Below, piece by piece: positions 12,656 to 23,545 of a DNA stretch of 64,000 nt. The position numbers were made by a program, and so were the translations under genes. The stretch lies in contig NC_064825.1 in NCBI RefSeq assembly GCF_024166365.1, forward strand, positions 106,034,480 through 106,098,479, given 5' to 3'. The notes below the pieces were generated by a model, which was not told where the DNA came from, did no database searches, and saw only the letters and a program-made list of their open reading frames with translations. The first letter of the stretch is position 1. Every line of letters begins with the position of its first letter. This stretch comes from Elephas maximus indicus (Eukaryota > Chordata > Mammalia > Proboscidea > Elephantidae).

Positions 12656-13484
12656 AGAATTGCCAATCCATCTCTTTGAGGGTCTTCTTCTCCTTTGCTG
12701 ACCCTCCACTTTACCAATCATGATGTCCTTCTACAGGTACTGGTTCTTCCTGATAACATGTCCAAAGCTTGTGAGACAAACTCTTGACATCCTCACTTCT
12801 AAGGAGCATTCTGGCTGTAGTTTTTCCAAGACAGATTTGTTCATTCTTTGCAAATGCTATAATTTAAAAACATGGGCTCTTCTTCAATCTTCCTTATTCA
12901 TTGCCCAGCTTTCACAAGCCTATAAGGTGATTGAAAACACCATACCTTGGGTCAGTGCACCTTAGTCCTTAAAGTAACATATTTGCTTTTTTCACTTTAA
13001 AGAAAAAAGAGAGTTGTTCAATGCAATGCTTTGTTTAATTTCTTTATTGCTGCTTCCATGAGTGTTGATTGTGAATCCAAGTAAAATGAAATCCTTGACA
13101 ACTTCAATATTTTCTTAGTTTATCATAATTTGCTTATTGGTCCAGTTGAGAGGATTTTTGTTTTCTTTATGTTGAGGTGTAACCCATACTGCAGGCTGGA
13201 GTCTGTGATCTTCATCACTAAGTGCTTCAAGTCCTCTTCACATTCAGCAAGCAAAATTGTGCCATCTGCATATAGTAGGTTATTAATGAATCTTCTTCCA
13301 ATCATGAAGCCCCATTCATCTTCACAGTGTCCAGCTTCTCAGATTATTTGCTCAGCATACAGACTGAATAAGTATGGTGAAAGGATACAACCCTAATGCA
13401 CTCCTTTCTTGACTTTAAACCATGCAGTATGCCATTGTTCTGCTTGAATGACTACCTCTTGATCTATGTATAGGTTCCTTATGA
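12656..13484 (-). mobile_element. RTE (BovB-like) LINE fragment
   Basis: Antisense RTE with the reverse-transcriptase C-terminal half and downstream domain. The frame at 13123-13305 reads RFINNLLYADGTILLAE, so the catalytic YADD is YADG here. Downstream are the LNIKKTKILSTGPISKL region and the block corresponding to 'GHVIRRDQS' in better copies. The 3' tail is missing and the 5' part is absent. Dead. Confidence 0.85.
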
Positions 13485-13562
13485 GTTATAATCAACCCAG
13501 TGGCAGAGAATTTGGTGTCTTTTGCTGATAACCACTAAGGACACTCTTATCCTTAGGTTATT
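13485..13562 (+). mobile_element. AfroSINE 3' tail fragment
   Basis: Only the end survives (AATCAACCCAGTGGCAGAGA, then TTGGTGTCTT and CACTCTTATCCTTAGG). It corresponds to the tail of the fuller copy at 46392-46625. Confidence 0.55.
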
Positions 13563-13564
13563 TC

Positions 13565-14285
13565 CAGTATGTAAACAGGAGTATTGAATGCTTCATCTTT
13601 GGAATTCATTATGTAAGCATGGAAAAGTGAGTGATTACTGGTCATAGATGACAACGTAAGAGGTGGGACTCAGTTTTTGTGTGACAAAGCTGGGAGGCTC
13701 TCTGTGTCTTTCCTGATGGGTTCCCCTGCATAGTCTCTCCCACAGTATCATCCCACTGTGGGCAGGGAGCCAGCAGTTTCCCTCTTCATTGCCTGTTATG
13801 TGAAGTATTCTCCTCACCCTCCTGCCCATACAGTTCCTCCTAACCCTAGTGTTCATCTGTCATGGGCCTCAGCAAAATGTAACAACAATCTCTTGCAGTG
13901 TCACAGCCTCCCTCTGAAGCCTCTCAATTGGTTTTCCCAGGAACTGTCATGGCCAATTTGTGCCACTTTAAAAAAATTGGGGTACGGTTTCCTAAGATTA
14001 GCTTCCTTTCTGTGTTCCCTGTTTGGAGTGTTGCCCAGCCCTGTATAAAATGGCTGCAATGAGCAAGTGCTCCTGATGATAGCAGGTAAGTTATCCCAGC
14101 TCCTGTTCCATCCCTGCTCCTCCTCTCTCCTGCTTGTAGATCTACCCCTACTCTCTGATACCTCATCTGTCTTCTGGAGTTCTGAGAGCTCAGTCCGTGA
14201 TTGTTTTTATTCATTATTCAGTGTATTAGTTGCTGGGGGAGTAAATGGGAGCATCCATTCACTTCCCCATCTTGCTCCACCCCCT
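13565..14285 (-). mobile_element. Orphan L1 5'-UTR-like GC-rich block (copy A)
   Basis: A GC-rich block of about 720 bases that begins, on the minus strand, with GTGGAGCAAGATGGGG near 14265-14280, like the start of an L1 5' UTR. No ORF1 or ORF2 follows. It is repeated at 46630-47395 in copy B, so it predates the duplication. The open frames in it (for example 13635-13856) do not look like protein. Identification as L1 5' UTR rests on the AAGATGG start and the base composition. Confidence 0.5.
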
Positions 14286-14469
14286 CCTACATTATATTTT
14301 AATTCAAAAAAGATGAAGCCAGAGAGTTTGGCATTTTCTCAATTTTGCAAAGAGTTAGATTTTTTGTCCTTAAAGTAGTATAAAGCTATTGGCTAGTTGT
14401 AAAGAGAAGTGAAATAAATTCTCTATGTTTTAAAAATCCCTATATATAATCTTGGATTAATAGCCTATC

Positions 14470-14630
14470 TCCATACCCTGTTGCCATTGAGTGGATTCTG
14501 ACTCATAGCAACCCTAAAGGACAGAGTAGAACTGCCCCATAAGGTTTCCAAGGAGGCCTGGTAGATTCAAACTGCCAACTTTTCAGTAAGCAGCCAAACT
14601 CTTAACCACTACACCACCAGGGTTTCCTAA
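14470..14630 (-). mobile_element. AfroSINE, short type
   Basis: Reverse-oriented, running from the tail (TTGCCATTGAGTGGATTCTG) to the head (CTACACCACCAGGGTTTCC). It lacks the central segment of the long type. It sits at the position where copy B carries an RTE starting at 47578. Confidence 0.9.
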
Positions 14631-14638
14631 CAGCTTAT

Positions 14639-15028
14639 ACCAAAAAACCACAAACCAAACCTAGTGCCATCAAGTCGGTTCCAACTCATAGCGACCCTAT
14701 ATAGGAGGTTTAAAAATGAGACAAGTAGTTTCCTTCGGTGATAATTGCTTAAGACCGACTTATTGACAATGATTGCACAAAGGAAAAATAAATTAAAATT
14801 GGCTATATTTTGTAGATATTTACAGATATTTGTGAGAGGTGATATAATAACAAATAACTTTTATACCTTCATTTGTGCAACTGAGTAAATGTGGAAGTCA
14901 TTTATTGATATGGACAAGATAGATGGGAGGAACAGGTTTACAGGTGAGAGAAGGTCTGGTGGATTTGAACTGCTGACCTCTTGGTTAACAGCCACAGCAC
15001 TTAACTACTACACTACCAGGGTTTCCCA
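14639..15028 (-). mobile_element. AfroSINE split in two pieces
   Basis: The tail half is at 14639-14710 (AACCAAACCTAGTGCCATCA through CGACCCTATATAGGA). The head half is at about 14935-15028, ending CTACACTACCAGGGTTTCCC. About 225 bases of AT-rich DNA between them match nothing I recognise. They are either one SINE split by an insertion or two truncated copies. Confidence 0.65.
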
Positions 15029-15631
15029 TCTAAAAGTACCTTGTATTAAACTTGATTTTCATATCACTGTGTTTTGAATATAAGTCTTGAAGAAGTAAAG
15101 TGAACTTTTTCTCGATATACAGCATTATTTTTCAACACTTAATTGAACTATATTACACTGTTATTCAAAAAATGATGATACATATAGACAGTAGCTAATA
15201 TTTTATAAATTTCCTCCTTAAGAATCTGATGATATTTTCATAATGCAAAGCTCAACTTTTCTATTACTTGAAATAAAACAAAATTGTTCAGGGCAAGTAG
15301 AAAATTGTGCTCTATACAATTTCCAAATCAGAAGAGTTAGTTGTGAGGATACAATAAAGACAGTTATGATAAGTGTTTGCAGTTCTTTTATTATTAAGCA
15401 CAACTTAAAGTCAAACAATGATATCAGTATTGAGTCCTTAAACATAGACTTCTGCTTCTCCATCCTGACTGATACAGTATTCAATGGGAAGTTTTTAAAA
15501 TCTATTTTTCTGACCTACCTGACAGCAAGTCAATCAGAATACATTATTTCTATATTAAGTCAGAGATGATTGTAAAGTGTGCAAAAGACTGAAAATCATA
15601 GAATAGGCAGTGTTCAATTGATTTAAGAAGG

Positions 15632-15840
15632 AATCTGGATAGCACAAGTGTTTTGCAATCAGCTGCTAGTGGAAAGGTTGGCAGATCAAACTCATACAGT
15701 GTCTTTGCCAAAGAAAGGCCTGGATATCTGCTTCTGTAAAGATTATCACCAATAAAACCTTGTGGTGCACAGTCCTACGCTGTGACACATGAATTTGTTA
15801 TGAGTTGTGTTTTGATTCAATGACAGCTTACACCAACAAT
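15632..15840 (+). mobile_element. AfroSINE, long type, very diverged
   Basis: Recognisable from ATAGCACAAGTGTTTTGCAATC, through the long-type centre (TGGATATCTGCTTCTGTAAAG), to TTCAATGACAGCTTACACC. It is much more diverged than the short copies, so it is old. Confidence 0.65.
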
Positions 15841-15983
15841 ACCAACAATTGACTCAGACTACACTCAAAAAAAAGTAAACAATGTATATGAAATGTGTTT
15901 GGAAAAAAGGCATAAATGAACACATACTAATTTGGATTATATTGAATGCAAAAATCAGTTTGGTGATGATTATTTAACTTACT

Positions 15984-16037
15984 AATTGTTTCCATGATAT
16001 CTTTGTTCCTAAGGCTGTAGCTAGGGGAAGGTGTTAA
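15984..16037 (-). pseudogene. Olfactory receptor C-terminal relic (copy A)
   Basis: On the minus strand this reads LTPSPSYSLRNKDIMETI. It corresponds to the end of membrane segment 7 and the cytoplasmic tail of an OR (family pattern LTPMFNPMIYSLRNKDV). About four residues of the NPMIY box are missing. Upstream sequence no longer resembles an OR. The block pairs with 57620-57670 in copy B, so the gene had already decayed, or at least existed, before the duplication. The motif is short, but SLRNKDI is distinctive and lies among ORs in the same orientation. Confidence 0.6.
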
Positions 16038-16120
16038 GGAAATTCCTTAATTGCAAATGTGATCATAATTACAGATATAACAATGTCATGTGATAAACTA
16101 AATCAATGGTAGGTGTGCTC

Positions 16121-16278
16121 TTTGTTGTTGTTGAACCATCAAGTCAGTTCTGACTCTCAACGACACTATGTACAACAGAACAACATATTGCTGGTCCTGG
16201 GCCATCCTTAAGGTTGTGTCATTTGCATAACACAGGCCATTAATGATTTTTCCTCCAATCCATGACATATTCTTCCTC
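16121..16278 (-). mobile_element. RTE fragment with internal deletion
   Basis: The RTE 3' end (TTGTTGTTGTTG, then CAAGTCAGTTCTGACTC) runs to about 16200. It is joined directly to the reverse-transcriptase region (minus strand IINGLCYANDTT, with YAND in place of YADD). More than 1 kb between these parts is missing. Copy B lacks it at 57755. Confidence 0.75.
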
Positions 16279-16289
16279 ATATATTACAG

Positions 16290-16790
16290 CTGTATAGTCG
16301 TTATAGTTTTATAGTTATAGTTATAGTTTTATAGTTATACTTTTATAGTTGTTAGAGTTAGAGTTTTATAGAGTTTTATAATTAGTTATAATTATAGTTT
16401 TATAGTTATTGTTATAGTTACAGTTATTGTTATAGTTATAGTTAGTTATATTTATACTTTCATACTTATAGTTATACTTATAGTTTTATAGTTATAGTTA
16501 TAGTTTTATAGTTATAGTTTAGTTATAGTTATAGTTGTTCTGGTTATAGTTATCGTTGTTATAGTTGTAGTTGTAGTTATTGTTATAGTTGTTATAGTTA
16601 GTTATAGTTATTATAGTAAGTTATAGTTATTGTTATAGTTATAGTTTTATAAAAAACAAAAAAAATTTTTTGTTTTTTATAAAACCATAACTACAGTTTT
16701 ATAGTTTTTTAATAGTTATAGTTAGTTTTATAGTTACAGTCACAGTCACATTTCTATTTCTATTTATAGTTATAATTACAATTATATTTA
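16290..16790. repeat. Degenerate TATAGT/TTATAG satellite, about 500 bases
   Basis: This stretch is built of imperfect TTATAGT and TTTTATAG units. It begins where the RTE fragment ends and grades into ATTTATA/TACATA repeats by about 16860. No coding content. It holds the palindrome at 16638-16691. Confidence 0.9.
16638..16691. repeat. Near-perfect palindrome inside the TATAGT satellite
   Basis: The left arm TTTTATAAAAAACAAAAAA and the right arm TTTTTTGTTTTTTATAAAA are exact inverse complements of 19 bases with a two-base spacer. Outward, the arms go on with one mismatch through GTTATAG and CCATAAC to about 26 bases each. Centre near 16664/16665. It could form a hairpin or cruciform. Confidence 0.88.
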
Positions 16791-16995
16791 TATTTATGTA
16801 TGCATATGTATATACATACAGGCATATGTACACATACATACATTTATAGTCAAATATCATTTATAATTACCATTTATAATTAATAATATAGAATATAGAT
16901 TTTATATATATAACACACACATGTACTTAACCACTGTGCCACTGGGGCTCTGATTAAATGTATATGTATATATATGTATTTATGTATATATTATT

Positions 16996-17158
16996 GGAGC
17001 CCTGGAAGCACAGTGGTTAAGAGCTAAGGTGCTAACCAGAAGGCCTGCAGTTCGAATCCACCAGCCACTCCTTGGAAACCCCATGGGACAGTTCTACTCT
17101 GTCCTATAGAGTTGGTATGAGTTGAAATCAACTCGACAACAACAGGTTTAGGGTTTGT
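16996..17158 (+). mobile_element. AfroSINE, short type
   Basis: Complete from GGAGCCCTGGAAGCACAGTG to AACTCGACAACAACAGGTTT. A separate reverse-oriented AfroSINE head of about 28 bases lies at 16923-16950. Confidence 0.92.
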
Positions 17159-17365
17159 AAGTATAGTCTAATAAAGTCATATAATGGAGAAAGTCATGGC
17201 TTAATATACTTCCTAAAAAAAAAATCTTATCTGATTCTTGTTTCAAGTCTGAGTTTACAATTTTAAGTGATTTAAACACTTCAAAGAATAATTACCACAT
17301 CCACCAAACAGTACAGTATTGTTCCTTGAAGTTTACATTTTGAATTATTTCTTATGTGTTTTCTA

Positions 17366-17530
17366 AAGGAGGCTTGGTGGCTCAGTGGTTAAAAGCTTGG
17401 CAGCTAAACCAAAGGTTGATGGTTTGAATCCACCAGCCGCTCCTTGGAAACCCTATGGGGCAGCTCTAGCCTCTTACAGGGTTGCTACGAGTCAGAATTG
17501 ACACAGCAGAAATGTGTTTGGTTTTAGTTT
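17366..17530 (+). mobile_element. AfroSINE, short type
   Basis: Complete from GGAGGCTTGGTGGCTCAGTG to the tail AATGTGTTTGGTTTTAG. Confidence 0.92.
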
Positions 17531-18077
17531 AGCTTTGTATAGAAAATCTTAAAGAGGTAACTTCAATGTGTTGAGTGAGTAAAATGTCTAAAAACATAAT
17601 TTCAACAATATTTTCCAAAGGTTACTATATACAATACTCTTTACCAGCAGATATCTCTATGAAAAAAAAAAAGTAAACAATGATCACATAATGGAAACAT
17701 TCAACAAAAACAAAAGCTATGTAAAGGCAAATGATTTTTAGGGAAAAAGGTATTGTGAAATTAATAACTAGATATGAGAGACAACATTATTCAACAAACA
17801 GCCTGAAACCATGGTTAATTTGTTAGAGTGTTAAACTAGTTCCCTGTATATGAAATTTGTCAAAGTAATTAAATTCTTAATTGCAATGCAACCATTGTGG
17901 CTAGAACCCTGATATCAGAAAGTCTGATATAAAATGACAAGGTCAGGAATTAGTAAAGATAATCGATCTATGCTAAGGCAGGATATCAAATTAAAAGTTA
18001 ATTTCTGATTATAAAACAGCAGAATTAAATGAAAAAAGATGTAATAAGTTTACATTAGTGGCTAATGTGACTACACA

Positions 18078-18926
18078 TTAAGGTAGCAATTTTCTCAATG
18101 CCACCATAACGTCCTTATTCCTCAGAGTGTATATCATGGGGTTAAACATTGGAACAACAATGGTATAGAAAAGAGAGAGAAACCTGTCTCTTCCAGAAGA
18201 GTGTTTGGATTTGGGTTGAAAATATGTAATGATTCCTGACCCAAAAAATAAAGCCACAACCATAAGATGAGATGAGCAGGTGGAGAAGGCTTTGGCTCGA
18301 CTTGTGGCTGATGGCAACTTCAGGATGGTGGAGATGACTTTGCCGTAGGAGCCAAGTATCAACAGAAATGGAACTGTGATAAACAACACAACAAGTATGT
18401 AGAGTGACATCTCATTCACAAAGGTGTTCCCACAGGCCAGCTTGAATATTGGGGGGATATCACAGAAGAAGTGGTTGATTTGGTTAGATCCACAAAAAGG
18501 CAGAGAGAAAGTTTCATATGTTTGCCCTATCTGAAGTGGGATTCCAGTGATCCAGGAGCCAGCCACCAACTGGATACGCACCCTGTGATTCATGACTAGA
18601 GGGTAGTGCAGAGGGTTGCAAATGGCCACATAGCGATCATAGGCCATCACTGCCAGGAGCAAACACTCCGTACCTCCCAGTATAAGGAAAAAACACATTT
18701 GTGTAGCACATTCAAACAAAGAAATGTTTCTTTTCTGAGTCCAAAGGTTCATGAGCATTTTGGGAATAGTGATTGACACATAACAAATTTCCAAGAAGGA
18801 AAAATTTGCCAGGAAAAAATACATGGGAGTCTGGAGAGCCTTGTCAGCCCTTGTTATGAGAATGATCATGCCATTTCCCATCAAGATAATCACATAAGCA
18901 AAGAAAAATATCCCAAAAAGAAACAT
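18078..18926 (-). CDS. Olfactory receptor, OR10AG1-like (OR-1), possible pseudogene
   Basis: Class A GPCR that would sense odorants on olfactory neuron cilia and signal through Golf. This open frame has 282 codons. It holds TM1 with the GN pair (LMGNGMIILI), PMYFFLANFSFLEICY in TM2, MAYDRYVAIC at the end of TM3, the Cys-rich loop SLPFCGSNQINHFFCDIPP, KAFSTCSSHL in TM6 and NPMIYTLRNKD in TM7. All conserved cysteines are there. It closely follows human OR10AG1 as I remember it. The first ATG of this frame lies just inside TM1. The normal N-terminus, with its glycosylation site, is at 18937-19017 in another frame because of one extra base. The product may therefore be N-terminally short or the gene dead. 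One coding exon, as in all ORs; no promoter recognised. Confidence 0.85.
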   Translation of the reverse strand: MFLFGIFFFAYVIILMGNGMIILITRADKALQTPMYFFLANFSFLEICYVSITIPKMLMNLWTQKRNISLFECATQMCFFLILGGTECLLLAVMAYDRYVAICNPLHYPLVMNHRVRIQLVAGSWITGIPLQIGQTYETFSLPFCGSNQINHFFCDIPPIFKLACGNTFVNEMSLYILVVLFITVPFLLILGSYGKVISTILKLPSATSRAKAFSTCSSHLMVVALFFGSGIITYFQPKSKHSSGRDRFLSLFYTIVVPMFNPMIYTLRNKDVMVALRKLLP

Positions 18927-18936
18927 TTGAAGATGA

Positions 18937-19017
18937 AGGAATATCAGAGAATCCTAAAAGAAAAAATTCCACCAAGGAAGTGAGATTTACGTCTGGTAGG
19001 TGTTTTTGGTGTTCCAT
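18937..19017 (-). pseudogene. Displaced N-terminal segment of OR-1
   Basis: On the minus strand an ATG at 19017 opens MEHQKHLPDVNLTSLVEFFLLGFSDIP. This is a standard OR N-terminus with an N-L-T glycosylation site and the LLGFSDIP signature of the OR10 group. The next codons should read HLQ and lead into MFLFG, but they are one base out of frame: CCTTCAT where CCTCAT is expected, at about 18935-18938. With that base absent the reading frame would be about 312 codons, the normal OR length. It could be a real polymorphism, a fixed null or a sequencing error. Confidence 0.8.
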
Positions 19018-19179
19018 CTGTGAAAATACTGAAATTAATTATCTTTTTGATCTGTTTTCCAATTCTACAGACTAGCGAGGTGTGTAGTATTAGCATATAC
19101 AATTTTTTATCCACAAGATAATTACAGCAGAATTCCCAGATCGAAGAGTAGTAAAGAATGTATGCAAAATTCATGATGG

Positions 19180-19300
19180 TGTTGTCAAGTGCCGTCAAGT
19201 CGGTTCTGACCCATAGTGACCTCATGTACCACAGAACGAAACACTGCCTGGCCCTGAGCCAGGCTCACAATTGTTGCTATGCTTGAGCCCATTAAATTCA
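19180..19300 (-). mobile_element. RTE 3'-end fragment
   Basis: About 120 bases of the RTE 3' end (GTGCCGTCAAGTCGGTTCTG through CTTGAGCCCATT). It lies about 160 bases upstream of the OR-1 start codon. Confidence 0.85.
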
Positions 19301-22300
19301 TATCTCATCATAATTATTATTTAATACTAGGCTTGTGTCTGCATGGAAGTGATGGGCTCTCGATTTATGCATTTTCATTTTTTGTCTGTTTCTGGGCATA
19401 GCAAAATGAATCTCTTTTACTCGTCATATTAACAAACAAAATCCTGTGACAGAGCCTTTACATGTCACACCTTTCCCTAGTGGATTGTTCCCCTTAAATT
19501 TTGAATTGGATTTTTCCATAATGCCTCAACTGTTCCACGAAGTATTTTGCAAGTACAGTGTGTGCCTTCTCTTCCTTGTATAACTATAGCTCTTACTCTT
19601 TGTGTGTCCACTTTGGTTTGAAACTGTATTCCAGTTTCATGTATTTACCAAAATAAAATAGATATCAATTGATCAGGTATTATATTTCAAGATATTTAAT
19701 TTACCATGCATTTATGACATTATTTCAGGAACTCTGCCTAGTTTATTTTTAAATGCCTTGCTATCTATTATTACATATTCTCATAAAATTTATCATTTCA
19801 ATGATATGTCTGAAATGAAGCACAGGGAAATCAAAATTGACAGTATAAACTATTATAAAATACAAGTGTTACATCATTTCCAAAAAGACAAATAGCAGAG
19901 AATATTCAGTTTAATAGAGACCATGTGAGCAAGTATATTTTGATAGTGAGTTAGAAGACATGCAGAGATTCAATACCTTTTCCAGGTATTGAGGTCTAGG
20001 TGAATAACACAGGAATTAAAGAAAGAAGGCAAATAATTCCATCATAGCAGTAGATAGCATCTGGGAAAACAGAAAAGAGACTCGTTTTAGCTGAGTTACT
20101 GCTGTGTAGGTCAAGTGATTACCAAAACATTTTCTCATTTATTTCTCAAATAAGTGTTAATGTTCTCATGCTATTTTTTAGATGAAGAAACACAAACGGA
20201 AAGAGTTTCAATACGTGTTGCTACTTCACACGCATGCTGGAATTTCAACTCCCCCCTCAGGTTCTTTTTCTAGTCGTAGGTTTGAATTAGGTTTCCAACA
20301 CTTATAGGTTTAGTTGACCTGGGCCATTATTTAAATATTTAAAATAATTCTTTAGATTAAAAAAAAAAAAAATCTATGGACCTAAATATCTACCATAGAG
20401 TTGTGAGAACGAAGAAGTTATAAAGAGCTTACCTAAAATTTATTTAGTTTATTGTATGGCATTGTTATATTCTGTAATTATGATCATATTTGTAATTAAG
20501 GACTCTCCAGAATAAGACATGTATCATATAATTGTTGAGCAAGATTGTTACGTATTCAAATTATTCACCATTCTCTTACATGAAACATTCTTCCATCCTT
20601 ACTACTTTTGACATTGACACTTGAGTATGCTTTATTTTTGCATCTGATATTTACCAAGTTTTTCTGTTTGCCATAAAGTCATTTTTCTCTCTACTTCCAC
20701 ATGTCTATATAAAATGTCTTTCTAAGTAATTGTAATGTAATAAAACTATACGGAGAGAGACTGATATGAGACCAAATGTGGTTTCCGTGTGTGGGTCTCA
20801 ATTATGTATCTTATGTATTTATGTAATATTACACATGTTACCTGATCATCAAAGTCAAGTTATGGAAAATAAATAAAAGTAAAATTATTTTACTCACCAA
20901 GTGAGATGACTCCCATGAATCTCTTAGAGATTAAGTTTCAGTGTGAGCTCAGTCTCTACTCTTTGACTTCTGAACTGTGTGTCACTCACTGACACTCGCT
21001 ATTGGTTTTACGAGACTTTTCGCTTGTGTCTTATCGTCCCCTAATCCAACAACTTCCCATAACACAGGGCCAATTTTTCGTATTCCACAGTGTTCCCCTA
21101 TATTAAACTAACAGAATGTAAGTCACATAATATTTTTAAACTATTATTCTGCATGTAATGTAGTATACTGTAAGAAATCATTATTTATGTTAAGAGAGAA
21201 CATTAAGAAGTTCTGACTAAACTCATAATTTCATAAGACACAATAAAATATCTATTCAGATATAAGTAAAGAAAAGGGTTTTCAGTGCTAGTTATTACAC
21301 AAAAAGGAGTCCGACCAAGACAGCCCACTTTTACGTCTCTATCATTTTTGCTTACGTGCCCGATGTCCATCCGTTAGGGTTTTACCCGGTCTGATAGCAG
21401 TTGTAAGTAGAAACACTGGACATCGCCCCTGAATCCTTTAACACAAGTCTTCTTTCTCAAATTTCGCAAGAAAATTGAAGTGTTAACTTAAAACTTTTTA
21501 GTATTTCTTTTAAGATAGAAAGAACCATGCCACGTGGATTTTTTTTTTTTAATAAGAACTCCCATGCTTGTGAATTATTATTTTTATTATTATTATTTAA
21601 TTCTACCATTCTAAATAGGGGCATATTTCTAGGAAATTAAATGTTTGAGAAAAAAAATCAGAGATTTGACTCTCCATTAAAATAGTAAGCATGGTATTGG
21701 GTAGTGAGTCATAGAAGCGTATATAAATAAAGGTAAACTAGCATTTTGCTTATAAGTGACTTACTCCAAATAAACCTTCTGGCAATTTACCTGATTTATT
21801 TCTATCATTAAACATGCTGCATGATATTGAGTTTTATGACACTCAAATTGTTTTAGTATCAATTTTGTTTTTAGTTAACTTCATAATTAGGAAAGTGAGA
21901 AACCCAAATTTGCGGTTTGAGTGTCCATTTTTTAGCTTAGGATTGCTTTTAATGTTTTTGTTGAACTGTGATTCTCAGTTTTATAGTGTCTTAAAATAAA
22001 TATAAAATACCAACACAAAAGTCATATCAACAGAGAAAATGTCATACTTACTCTCTAGATTTGATTATAGTTGCTTTTTTTCTCCTCAGTAGAACTGTTT
22101 AAGTCCAAAGATTTAAATTCATATATATATATTTTTTTTGTAATAAACTTTTGCTTTAATAAGATTTTTTTCCCCTCCTAACTGAAACTAACATCTCTTC
22201 CAGAATACATGTGCTTTCAAACCAACCAGTTCTCCTTAAATAAAAATATCCCTCCTATTATAATTGTATTTTTTTCTATTATAATTATATTTCTTTTCTG

Positions 22301-23090
22301 ATAGGTCGCTTCAATATTTAATTGATACCTCTGTAAGCTACCCATTCTAATTTGTTTTTCTAGAAACTCAGGCTAAAGCTATACTTTCCTGTTGCTCCTC
22401 TGTGGAATTCAGGTCCCAGTCCCAAACAGATCTTGGCAGAGAGCAAGAATGCCCTAGACAGAGCAATACCACTTATTCAGTGGAGACCATTCACCATCAA
22501 AGTTGTGTATTTGAGGCCCTTTCTTAGCTCCAATTTTTTTAATATTTCTCTCTTAATTCTGCTACTTGTACCTTGCAATATAGCAAACCTAGGCTACTCT
22601 CACCATTATAAGTCCATGCTTCATTTACTGTGATCAACCTTAAAAAATAAATAAACTAACTAAACCCTGGCTGGAGAACTAATTAATTATATTTTGTCAT
22701 GAACAGCATAGGTATAAACTATATCAAGGTATACGTCTAGACTGTGTCAAATAGAAGCAATTTAAATCTGCACTACTGTATATGAAAGAAACAATCATAA
22801 CTACAGAGTACAACTCTCTTCCAACAAAGTTTTATAATCAGTATAAAAATAGTTTATTAGACACAACTGAGATTCCTGTATTCACTCTTATATTCTAATT
22901 TGGAACCAAATGTTATTTGAGCCATTTTTTTTCTCTCTCTTTTTTTTTTTTTCCCTAGGACTAACTCCCCAGATTTGATTATCTCTTCTATCCTTGACTG
23001 CCTATAGAAATATGCCTCCTATGTTTCCTGCAATTTTATTGTAATTTATATTTTCTTAGAGTATTCATCAATGTACTATGGAACCAATTA
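19301..23090. other. AT-rich intergenic DNA upstream of OR-1
   Basis: Almost 3.8 kb with no recognisable AfroSINE, RTE or L1. The open frames in it (21814-21999, 22433-22633) are short and lack coding character. An upstream non-coding exon or promoter of OR-1 could lie here, since OR genes often have 5' non-coding exons several kb away, but I see no signal that fixes one. Confidence 0.5.
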
Positions 23091-23099
23091 TAAAATTCA

Positions 23100-23545
23100 G
23101 AAATAAGTCAACATAATATGCTTAATTGGTTTTCAACAAAATTGCAGAGGCAATTCAGTAGAGAAAGGATAAGCTTCAATAATTTGTGCTGGAATGATTA
23201 TATTTCTCTATTGAAAAATGAACTTAGATCCATCCCTCATACCATTATAAAAATAAAAATTACAACTGGACTAAATCAAAAGCAAAGAAGTTTCCTGAAT
23301 AAACTGAATGCTTCGAAGGCCAGTGTAGCAGAGGTGGGGGTTTGGGGGCATGGTTTCAGGGTACATCTAAGTCAATTGGAATAATAAATTCTGTTTTTAA
23401 AATTTTAGAGAAAAATAATAAAAATTAACAAATTGCAATCATTGACCTAAATATAAAGCCTAAAACTCTAAAATTTCTAGAAGAAAACATAGAAGAAAAT
23501 TGTTGTGGCCTGGGATTAGGCAAAATTTTCCTAGAAACGGTATAT
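23100..23545 (+). mobile_element. Old L1 fragment (ORF2 3' part)
   Basis: Sense-oriented and strongly diverged. The frame at 23118-23384 reads STKLQRQFSRERISFNNLCWNDY and then KNELRSIPHTI, matching the C-terminal part of L1 ORF2. It continues through TCTAGAAGAAAACATAGAAG and TTAGGCAAAATTTTC to about 23545. Truncated on both sides. Confidence 0.75.

Larger units (their letters stand above)
4189..16120 (+). repeat. Segmental duplication, copy A
   Basis: Unique sequence from 4189 is repeated in the same orientation from 35077. The blocks I matched are 4189-5640 with 35077-37910 (B carries insertions), 5641-5838 with 38110-38310, 11395-11930 with 38300-39320, 11930-12655 with 41980-42690, 13485-14465 with 46560-47575, and 16010-16120 with 57645-57755. 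Matched stretches look about 80-88% identical by eye. Copy A is interrupted by an L1 (5839-11394), an RTE fragment and several SINEs. The left end is hidden by the L1 at 1-4188, so the unit may begin outside the window. Confidence 0.85.

Noticed and set aside
13635-14378. Several open frames of 70-100 codons in the GC-rich block
   Set aside because: The paralogous block at 46630-47395 does not keep the same frames open. The frames are explained by GC-rich L1-5'-UTR-like sequence.
16290-16790. TATAGT repeats as a CRISPR array or regulatory cluster
   Set aside because: Units are short, contiguous and imperfect, with no spacers, in a mammalian context. It is a simple satellite.
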